Shown: piece after piece, positions 1 to 7,993 of the stretch | Position numbering within the stretch: position 1 is the stretch's first letter | Layout of the letters: each line of letters begins with the position of its first letter | NCBI GenBank assembly: GCA_018398765.1 | Contig: JAHBMJ010002755.1 | Span: 2,900-16,337 of the forward strand | Source: Chromera velia | Taxonomy: Eukaryota; Sar; Chromeraceae | DNA: 13,438 bases | Reading direction: 5' to 3' | Made by a program: the position numbers and the translations under genes | Notes under the pieces: generated by a model | The model's input: the letters and a program-made list of their open reading frames with translations, nothing else | The model's database searches: none | What the model was told of the DNA's origin: nothing

Positions 1-432
1 ATTGAATTGGATGAAGATGTATGCAGACATTTGCGACGTGGGTCTGTATGTACTTGTGTCTGATTACAATAAAGAGAGTGTGCGCTCTTTATGCATTCCT
101 TCGTGCAGCGTCACACGATGGTGTACACAGTCTGCCTTTCTTGCCTGGAGGTGCGTGTGCACGGGAACCGTTTCAGTCGTGTTTTGTCCCTCAGTTTATT
201 TCTGTTGTCTCTTCGTGCCTCCATCGCCCCTCTGTGATGCTCGTCGAGAGATTTTTAGTATGCGTGTCTGTTGAGATACGGCTGCATTCACTCTCTTCTA
301 TATTGCCGGCTTGTGGTTCATTTTGGGGGTTTTCTACCGACCGTGATCCTTTGTTTGCTTTCTTTATGATCATTTTTTTTTGTCTGTGTCAATTCTTCAT
401 CCTTTTCCGGTTCGTCTCACCCCTCCCTGCAG
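1..432 (+). other. Intron (or intron plus unseen exon) upstream of the first visible kinesin exon
   Basis: It ends in a pyrimidine-rich tract and CAG at 430-432 that abuts the IYNEEV exon. No frame here reads like the preceding motor segment (P-loop or the beta strand before IYNE), so the previous exon probably lies left of the window. The open frames here are low-complexity Cys/Phe/Ser-rich translations of pyrimidine-rich DNA and are not supported as coding. Confidence 0.6.
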
Positions 433-795
433 ATCTACAACGAGGAAGTGTTTGACCTTCTGGAAGCGGATGTCAAGAAGGAGCACAAGTTCCTCACCAA
501 CGCGGAAGGTCAGCGGTAGTGAACAAGAGACAAGCAATGCACCCACCTCATTTCCCAGACACCACCCTGTGCACACACCACTCCTCATGGTAACAGAAGA
601 GGTAGAAAAGGAAACGAAAACATCAACAAAGGAACTGTCCTGCTTCAGTCCATCTCCTTTCCCCGACCCCTGTTTCTCGCATATTGAAAATTCGCCAAAG
701 ATTGTACAAGAATTTGCATTCTATTCTCGGGGCTGACTGCTCAGTTTGGCCGACTGAAATTTCTCTGGAGGTGATGCCCTCGTGTGCTGAATCGA

Positions 796-829
<34 letters not shown>

Positions 830-3800
830 ATGCAGGTCAACTCGAAGTCTCCAATCTCTCAGAGGTCCTGGTTGACGGGGTAGAGGAGGTCATGGGCCTC
901 ATGTCAGTCAGTGAATCAGTGGCTTATTCACTCATTCATCTATACATTGATTCATTCCTTTCGGCAGGCAAAGAGAGAGTCAGTCACGCTCGGCTTCCTG
1001 TCTTTCTCCCTGCTCTTATGTGTTCTTGTTGTCATGTTTGATCTTTTCGAGGTAAATTCAGAGGTCTCATTCGCTCCTTGCTTGTTGCAATTTCTGAGTC
1101 TTCAGCAGCAAAAGATAGATTTTTTTCGATGCCTTTCACATTCCATCTATCAAGACCCCGTCTCGAATGTGGTTGAACCAACAAGCGAATCTTGATCTTA
1201 CTCTACCGTGATCCCAGATCTACACGCGGTCATACTCATGCTTCGCACGGCAACTGATACTGTGCAGCGAGAAGTGCGAGGGTCAAAGGAAAGTGGACGA
1301 GACTGCCCGAAACAGGACATCTTCAAGAAGCCATACTATGTACAGGCTGAAGGTGGTTGGTGAGGAGAAAAATTGGGAGGGGAGAGAACTGGGGGGAGGC
1401 GTTCAGGTTGGCATCTTGAACCTTGTAGACCTTGCAGGTATGTCGGCTCTCCTTCTCCGTTTCTGTCGCCTGATTTCTGCTCTATGAGTCAGAATCAGAC
1501 AGATGGCTAGCTGTATGTCTGTGACGGCATATATGCGTGTCTGTATGCCTGTGTGAGTGTGAGTATGTGTGCGTGTGCGTGTGCGTGTGCGTGTGTGGTC
1601 ATGAAAAAGATCTGAAGATAGTGGAAGGGCAAGTGCATCTGCAAACGTCTGGTTGGTGTGCGTCTGTCTTCTTGTCTGCTTCCCTCCCGTTGCGCAAAAA
1701 CAAGATGTGAAAAGATTCCCTTGCTGCTGCTTGTACGTCTTTTTGTTTGTGTCTCTGGGATTCTTGCAGGGTCGGAAAGCGCAAAGAAGGCGGCGACCTA
1801 TGATGTCGAGAAGAACAAAAAACTGCAAAGGTGATCCACGCACAGAGAAGAGGAAAGTCGTGACATTTATGAAAGCAGAGATATGCAGTCACACGAGCAG
1901 TCTACAAGAGAATTTCCTAAAGCAGGAAAGAAGTTGCTGAGGCAGAAAGAGGCCAGCAAAAAGGGACGACCCAAATCGATGTAGGAAGAAGAGGAGATCA
2001 ACCACTGCCTAAGAGGTCCAAGTCCTCTTACGGAGACGATGAAAAACACAAAGCAAGACGAGCGAGACCCTTTGCCTGTGTCACTCTCTATGTGTGTGTA
2101 TGTGTGTGTGTGTGTGTGTGTAAGTGTAAGTGTAAGCGCTTGCACACATGTGTGAGTATTTCTGTGAGTGATCGTGCGTGCAGGGAAGGGGGCAACATCA
2201 ACAAGAGCCTCCTAGCCCTCAGCAAAGTTATCGAAGGACTGAGCAAGCAGGTCGGGCAGAGAGAGGGTGGCAAAAGCCACCGAGACACACGATCTCCGAC
2301 ATCCTGCCGAGAGTGTCTCTCTTCTTCCCTCAGCTTTTATTGTGTTTGCTCCCTTATGCTTGTGCGCGTCCACCTGAGGTTGCCTCTTTCTCCCCAGAAC
2401 AGTCTGGTACATGCTTTGTTTGTCTACTGCTTCAAGGGTAGGGAAAGAAAGGACTGTGCCTGAAACTTCGATTCGTGCATGCAAGAAATGAGCAGCGACT
2501 GGATTCAGAAGGCAGAAGGCTTCTGAATGGGAGCACTCGATCTTTTTGCTTCTCAACAAAATTCTTTTGAGGGGTGCAGTCTTGCACGCTGTCTGAATGG
2601 GACTTGAAAAGCAACGATTGCAGAATGGTGCGTTTGTGAACTACCGCGAGTCGAAGCTGACCAGACTCCTGGAGAATTCCCTGGGCGGCAACGCTCGGAC
2701 TGCAGTGGTCAGTGAGGCCTTAGTTCTCTCATGGGTCTTTGCTTCGTTGCACGGCTTGGAAAAGTGGTTGTGTCTTTTTTTTTTCCGCTGTTCTAGAAAA
2801 ATTCGGGCCCATTTCTCCTGATAAACAGTTTTTGCTCATTTCCGCGCTTGATCATTTATTTTTTTCATCCTCTCCTCGGAATGCACCCCTCGTCTAGTAA
2901 GTCATCGTTCATCTGGCGTCACTGTTTTTTTCTTCTCTTCAGGTGTGTATCTGCAGTCTCGCCAAAATGAACTACTTCGAGACCGAGAGGTACGGCGGGA
3001 TTGGGGACAGGGAGAGACAGGAAGGGGAGGGGGTTGGAGGGAGGAGGACTCACTGAGTCGCAGAACAGACAGTCGAAGAGATGAGAAAAGGAAGGTTTTT
3101 CTGTCCGTGAGCGTGCTTTTCGGGGAGTGAAGTCAATGAATCAACATCAGAGACCCTTTCGCTGTGCGAAAATATTTTTCCTTGCCCCGTTACGCCCGTC
3201 TCCTCGTGCAGTACGCTGAAATTCGCTTCGCGGTGCAAGAAGGTGAAGAACAAGGCAAAGGTGCGTCCATTTGCATGAGAGGGCGGAGTGCAAGGCAACT
3301 CATTTGGCCAAAGGCGGACTCAGTGTGGCAAATTTCTTCCGCAAATTGCTGAAAGACTGATGCAGTGAAGCAGGAGAGGATGTATGTGAAGGTGCGGTGG
3401 TCGCTTTGTGAGTCCTCCTGCCTTTCGTCCCCCTCTTGGTTTCTTACAAAGTACATGGGAACCTGTATACTTTGGTGCCGATGTACCAACTCTTTGAACA
3501 ACTGTGTGGCCAATATCTCTCGACCGTGACATCTGCTGGGTCTCTATGAGTTCGTAAGCACATTCCGGCTCATTCCTGTATGCCCCCTCCCTGCCTGTTT
3601 CTGGTGTTCTTTCAGAGGAATTTCGTCTCAAAGGTTGAAAACCCCCTCAAGCGCGAGACGCATGAGAGACTACAAGAGAAAGAAAGAGAGCTGTGTGAGA
3701 AGGAAGTCGAAATTGAACGCCTCCGACTGGAGAAGACGCAGCTTCGGTCTGTGATCCATTCAATCTGCCCTCTTTCTCTGTTATCCCCACATTTCGTCTT

Positions 3801-6800
3801 CTCCGGCTTTCTCCCCGATTGGCAGATCTTTCTGGCTGCATCTATTCCGTGTTCCTTCTTAGGCAATGCCGGGATGCTGCAACCAAGAATGAATCAGATG
3901 CGAGACAGGCGGAAGGAACGCGTTCACTAGGTAATGCGTACACTCCGATCTGCACTATGTTGTCAAGCGCTCTCTTTTATGTCGTGCAAGGGCAGTGCAG
4001 GATGAAGGATTCTGTTCACGCAGGTGCGTTTCTTCGTGAGTCCCTTTCCCCTTTCTGTGCCCTTTTTTTGCTTGTGTCTGCAGCGAGGAGGTCGTCTCAC
4101 TGACCAAACAGCTGCAGTCGGGGTGAGTCGGTTCATTGTCTTTTTTTTCTTCTTTCTCGTACTCATGAAATTTGAGCGCGATAGCTGAGGTTCATTGGAA
4201 GACGCTCCGTGGTTGGTCCGCTGATGAAGTCCGATGGAGTCGTGTGGGGTGGGATGGGAAGCAAGGTGCGTATGGGGCCAGGCTGCGAGGCTGAATGGCG
4301 GTAGGGACTGAAGAAAGATGGAGATCCATGCTGCTTTTGTGTCCATGCGTCTTCGGATGACTTGATGCCTCACCTCTCCAAGTCTTTTTGTTTTTGGCAA
4401 TCTGTCTCGTCATTTCGGAATTTCTTGTTTTGACTTTCATAAAGCATTCTATTCATTTTGCATTGCAACGTGCAGAGCTTTCCCTGAGGTGGTACTGACT
4501 TCGGGAGAAAATGTGAGAAAGCGCAGAGTAACCGTAGGTGGGGGGGAAACTCTGGGCCCAAAAATTCAGCGGGCACCCCTTGCTGCCCGATTTAGCCCCA
4601 ACGCAACAGATGCTCCACGTGGAGCAGAGAACGCAAACGAAGCTGAAATTCTGGCAGAAATGGGGAGGCGAGAAAAGGAGAGGAAAGAAGCCGAGAACGC
4701 GAAGGAAATCCTTTTTGCTGAGTTAGATTTGTTGAGAAATGCTGTCCGCGCCGCAGAGGCGAGATTGGAGAAGGAGACCAGTCAGAGAGCGCATTGGGAG
4801 GCAACTTCGCAGTCTGCGTTGTTTGCTTTGCGGTCCGACTTGTCGGCAGAAACACAGAAGCAGGAAGCATTGCAGAGTGAACTCAGAAACATGCAAGACG
4901 CTTTGAACGCAAAGGAGGTCCAGCTTCGCGAAGAGCAAAGCACATTTCAGAAGAAAGACGCAGAAGTGAGAGAATTACAAAAAGCCGTCGAGACTCTTGA
5001 AGCCTCCCTGGTCGCATTGCGGCAAGAGAAGAGGGCAATGGAGACCTCGGCTACAGAGGCAGCGGCCGTTGCTGCGAGCGGCCGAGAGGATCTCGAGGCT
5101 GCTTTGGCGGGTGCCAGACGGGAGAGGGCAGCTCTGCAGGCTCTCATGGGGGGTCTGCAAGAAGAGATCACAGCAAAGCAGGTGAGTCTGTGGTTCAGGG
5201 AGCTGTGTCGGAGTGGGTATGTGCTTTCGATGTGGATGTTTGAGTGAGTGAACGGCTACATGCGGAGTTGTTGAGGTGCATTGGATCAAGCTTGGAAGTA
5301 CAAGCTTTTGTGTAATGGAAAAGAGAAAGACAATACGTATAAGCAAATCAAATTACAAGAGAGCAACAAGGGGAAGTCCAAATCAACTCTTTTTCCTTTG
5401 TGCAGTTTCAGACGTCACGCATTGCGACATGTGCGCCCGTCTTGTTTTTCTCGTGATCGACCGTTCTATTATCTGAACACAGGCTTCTCTGCATCTCATT
5501 GACCACCCAATTGACCCTCCATAAGGTTCTTGCTTCTTCTTTGTGTTTTTTTCGATGCAGTCTCAAATGAGTGACTGGGGGTCAGATTTCCGGAAGGAAC
5601 AGGAGAGACGCAAGGCCCTGGAGGCACACGTTGAGAACCTCAAGGTGAGACTGTAAACTAGCAAGACTCATGAATTAACGGGGGTGTGTCGTCGAACGCT
5701 GTTTGGTATGACGTGTCTTCTGGATAAAATAGGTGCTGGATTTTGAAAGCGACCTTCTAAGCTGGGAGTGAGTACGCTGAATTTCGAGTGCCTGCATGAA
5801 AGCTTTTTGCTGGTCATTGCGAGACGTGAAACGTGCGTCCGTCTGCAATGCTGCATGAGGGGCTCTTCCTCTCTGTTTGTTTTTGTTTGTGTTCGCTGGG
5901 AGCGTTGCCGCTGGTGTTCTTTTTGTGTATGCATGAGAGGGAATCCTGGAGGGAGATTGGACGAGTCCAATATGCACTCCTTGGTTCTTTCTCCCGTTGT
6001 CTTGAATGAAAAGAAGATGCTCTTCGCAATTGGATGGGCTGTCCGTCTCTTTTTCCCATTTCATCTTCACGAGCAGGCCAGCAATTACTGATCTGCCTAC
6101 TTTCTGCCTGTCGGAACCGCTAGTATCCCTTTTCTTTTCGAGCCACAAACGGCTCATTCCTACAGGGCTGCTTAGCTTTCTTGCCATCATTTCTCTTCAT
6201 CGCTTTTTCTTCCCCCTCCGTTGCAGGGACAGAAAGAAAAGGTCGAGTGGGAGTTGGAGGGGGAAACGGAAGGAAGGAAGCAGGCGGACAGAGAAAAGAA
6301 AGAGTTGGCAATGCGCCTTGGGGCGATGGAGAACGAGTTGAAGGCGGTCCACGAGGAGCTCAAAGTGGCAAAGAGAGAGCGCCGCAAGGAGAGAGTGAGT
6401 AGAAAGATGGAAGGGAGGAAGGACGGATGAGTCTCTTTTCCAAAGAGTGGAGCACAGTCCCCTTACTGTACACATGTACCGTTGTTTTGTTTCAAATTTT
6501 TCGTCTCACCGGGTTTTCATGAAATGGCGATCTCTCAGACGCGTAGTTTGTGTCCGGGCCCTCACGATGTCATTCAATGTGTTCATGTAAGACCGTGAAA
6601 GCGCCCCCGTTTGGTTTGGACTGTGCGTGCAGGAGATGAGGAGCCAAGGCGAGAGGGCACACAGAGAGACTCTCCAGGCCCTGAGGTTCGCGCAAGCCGA
6701 ACTTCGGTCATCTCAGGTACGCGAATTGGCACGCGTGATGCTCTTTGCATGCATCTTTTCATGCTGGTTGCGTATCTTTTTGTCTGTCTGGACGATTCGA

Positions 6801-7066
6801 TCACCGGCTCCTCCGCTCTTCTGAGACTCTCTCTCTCTCTCTCTCACTCTTTCACCCTCGTGAACACTTGTATGCACCTCCACACGTCCGGATGCTCACC
6901 GCAGGGTGAGCTTGAGGAGGTGAGGGAGCTATTGAGGGCAAAGGATCGACGTGGAGGCCCATTTCGATGTCCGCAGTGTCTGGACAGTTTTACGTCACAG
7001 CATGGCCTCAACGTTCATTTCGGAAGAATGCATCCACAGTCAGACCGCAACTCAGTCAGAATGTAA
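433..7066 (+). CDS. Kinesin-7/CENP-E-like kinesin, C-terminal 696 residues, with terminal C2H2 zinc finger (5' end outside window)
   Basis: Seen: exons 433-508, 836-902, 1268-1437, 1770-1830, 2184-2250, 2624-2707, 2943-2989, 3212-3260, 3616-3746, 3863-3930, 3996-4023, 4084-4122, 4476-5181, 5561-5644, 6227-6394, 6633-6716 and 6905-7066 join in one frame to a TAA stop. Fragment residues 1-207 are motor domain: [10 protein letters not shown] (1-10), switch I NRTSSRSH (63-70), switch II LVDLAGSE (100-107), [11 protein letters not shown], the microtubule-binding [11 protein letters not shown] and SLGGNA, and [16 protein letters not shown] at its end. Residues 208-295 are a charged neck, 296-655 mostly coiled coil, and C665, C668, H681 and H686 form a zinc finger. 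Known: kinesins hydrolyse ATP to move along microtubules; kinesin-7 members act at kinetochores or spindles. Inferred: subfamily, from the NYR(E/D)SKLTR and ETESTLKFAS wording. The P-loop is upstream of the window. Exons 9-12 are the least certain; their boundaries were chosen to keep phase. Confidence 0.94.
802..835 (+). repeat. (TGTC)n microsatellite serving as the polypyrimidine tract of a kinesin intron
   Basis: Seven tandem TGTC-type units run to within a few bases of the acceptor CATGCAG that opens the exon at 836. The exon start is fixed by phase and by the kinesin sequence [11 protein letters not shown], so the repeat occupies the place normally held by the branch-point-proximal pyrimidine tract. 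Confidence 0.75.
1566..1597 (+). repeat. (TG/CG)n microsatellite in kinesin intron 1438-1769
   Basis: Alternating GTGTGCGTGTGCG-type dinucleotides in the intron between the LVDLA exon and the GSESAKK exon. No coding content was recognised in the rest of this 332-base intron. Confidence 0.85.
2090..2137 (+). repeat. (TG)n tract followed by three TGTAAG units in kinesin intron 1831-2183
   Basis: About 15 TG dinucleotides lead directly into three tandem TGTAAG hexamers (2119-2136), which create consecutive GTAAGT/GTAAGC donor-like motifs. The authentic next exon begins at 2184. The rest of the intron (1831-2088) is purine-rich without a recognisable exon. Confidence 0.8.
5182..5560 (+). other. 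Kinesin intron, 379 bases, nothing else seen
   Basis: It runs from GTGAGT at 5182 to TCGATGCAG ending at 5560. Both flanking exons are phase 0. No additional exon, repeat or RNA gene was recognised. Confidence 0.8.
5645..6226 (+). other. Kinesin intron, 582 bases, longest in the gene, nothing else seen
   Basis: It runs from GTGAGA at 5645 to CCGTTGCAG ending at 6226, joining two phase-0 coiled-coil exons. The open frames inside are Cys/Phe/Ser-rich and do not resemble the coiled coil, so I do not call a hidden exon. Confidence 0.75.
6827..6849 (+). repeat. (TC)n microsatellite in the last kinesin intron
   Basis: An uninterrupted CT/TC run inside the intron 6717-6904, about 55 bases before the acceptor of the zinc-finger exon. 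Confidence 0.85.
6959..7030 (+). other. C2H2 zinc-finger segment at the kinesin C-terminus
   Basis: The exon encodes [10 protein letters not shown] followed by T-S-Q-H-G-L-N-V-H and F-G-R-M-H. This fits the classical pattern: C-x2-C-x12-H-x4-H with the conserved hydrophobic residues F (x3 after the second Cys) and L (x2 before the first His). It lies about 10 residues after the end of the coiled coil and 10 residues before the stop. A single C2H2 finger could bind protein or nucleic acid; the sequence does not say which. Confidence 0.9.
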
Positions 7067-7351
7067 CGGCGCATTGAACGTAATGACGCGTAGCAATGGA
7101 TTTATTACTGATTCAATTTGAATACGAAACTTGCAGGCTAGGTTGCAGCATATATACTTGAGTTTTCTATTTTTTGATTTAAGCATATCATTACTATATA
7201 TCAATTATAATCAATTATTTTATGGTAAATTGTAGCTAGTAAATTGTTAATGATCGATGCATCCGATCTGATGATCATCATCGTCAATTTAGACTACATA
7301 CTTAACGAATTTTAATTTTTTTGTATACTTTAAAATATTTTCGGCGTTTGA
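7067..7351. other. AT-rich spacer downstream of the kinesin stop
   Basis: The 3' flank of the kinesin gene turns abruptly AT-rich right after the stop, with TA-rich stretches around 7149-7215 and a 10-bp palindrome GATGATCATC near 7270. No gene, tRNA or clear polyadenylation signal was recognised. The kinesin 3' UTR probably lies here. Confidence 0.7.
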
Positions 7352-7362
7352 GCTTTCCATTA
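7352..7362 (+). repeat. Left target-site duplication, GCTTTCCATTA
   Basis: It directly abuts the left 384-bp repeat. The right copy at 10235-10245 is GCTTTCTATTA, 10 of 11 identical, and abuts the outer end of the right repeat. No such match links the inner ends of the repeats, so the duplication brackets the whole 7363-10234 unit. Confidence 0.7.
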
Positions 7363-7746
7363 AGTAGCGCAGTAAGGCGTTATGTACAGGGCTCATAAGT
7401 AGTAAGTTCTCTCATGCAAGGTTTGTACTTCTCTCCTAGACAAAGCTCTGTTGCCTCCAGACTGTCTGACCTACATGGCGCGTGCACGGAGCTCATAAGT
7501 AATAATTAGTGTTACCTTTGAAATCTTTCTCATGCAAGGTTCGTACTTCTCTCCTAGACAAAGCTCTGTTGCCTTCACTAGCAGACTGTCTGACCTACAT
7601 GGCGCGTGCAACGACTGATAGACAGATAGATGTATGGACTGACGCACGCCGTACATGCATACATGATGCCAGACTTGCAATGCGCACGGCTCATTCCATC
7701 CTGATACACAGATCAATCTAGTGGCATCCAGACTCCACAACGTTAC
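7363..7746 (-). repeat. Left direct repeat (would-be 3' LTR)
   Basis: 384 bp, aligned to 9851-10234 without gaps; by eye about 20 substitutions (around 95% identity), nearly all transitions. It contains an internal imperfect tandem duplication: unit A1 at 7391-7490 and unit A2 at 7491-7610, both starting GCTCATAAGTA and ending GGCGCGTGCA(CGG). A2 carries about 20 extra bases. Confidence 0.9.
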
Positions 7747-7752
7747 GTGCCA

Positions 7753-7763
7753 CCTTCCCCTTT
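7753..7763 (-). other. Candidate polypurine tract
   Basis: On the minus strand AAAGGGGAAGG lies six bases before the left repeat, the position where an LTR element primes its second DNA strand. It is short, and purine runs are common in this region, so the position rather than the sequence is the argument. Confidence 0.4.
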
Positions 7764-7881
7764 AAGCCACGTCCTCGCTGGCTAAAAGAACAAAAACGAA
7801 GTAATGATATTGCTGCTCCATACAAAAGGAGATCACTCATAATCTTGTCGAACACAATCTCCTTCGGTCAACCTTTGTTTT

Positions 7882-7993
7882 CTTTCGTTCTTTTCTTCTC
7901 TTTCTTTTTCCCCCTCCTTCTGAATCGTTCTAACTGCTTTTTTACTCTTTTGTTCTCTTTTTTCTTTCCTCTCCTTCCGAATCGTCCCAACTG
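7882..7993 (-). repeat. Two tandem units of about 56 bp, pyrimidine-rich
   Basis: Two successive units each consist of a T/C-rich run of about 35 bases followed by CTCCTTCYGAATCGTYCYAACTGC in interrupted form (the units end at 7937 and 7993). On the minus strand they are purine-rich and lie in the 3' portion of the element, about 120-230 bp before the proposed 3' repeat. Confidence 0.7.

Noticed and set aside
1218-1267. Alternative acceptor at 1217 that would lengthen the switch I exon
   Set aside because: It is in frame, but the added 17 residues have no place in the kinesin alignment. Donor 903 with acceptor 1267 gives the expected [12 protein letters not shown].
1403-1843. Minus-strand open frame of 146 codons with Arg-Thr and His-Thr runs
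   Set aside because: It overlaps two kinesin exons in antisense, and the dipeptide runs come from the intronic (TG)n microsatellite.
3963-4400. Minus-strand open frame of 145 codons
   Set aside because: It is antisense to kinesin exons and introns, of low complexity, with no recognisable domain.
5675-6190. Minus-strand open frame of 171 codons
   Set aside because: It lies wholly within a kinesin intron, has no family features, and its residue bias follows from the pyrimidine-rich intron.
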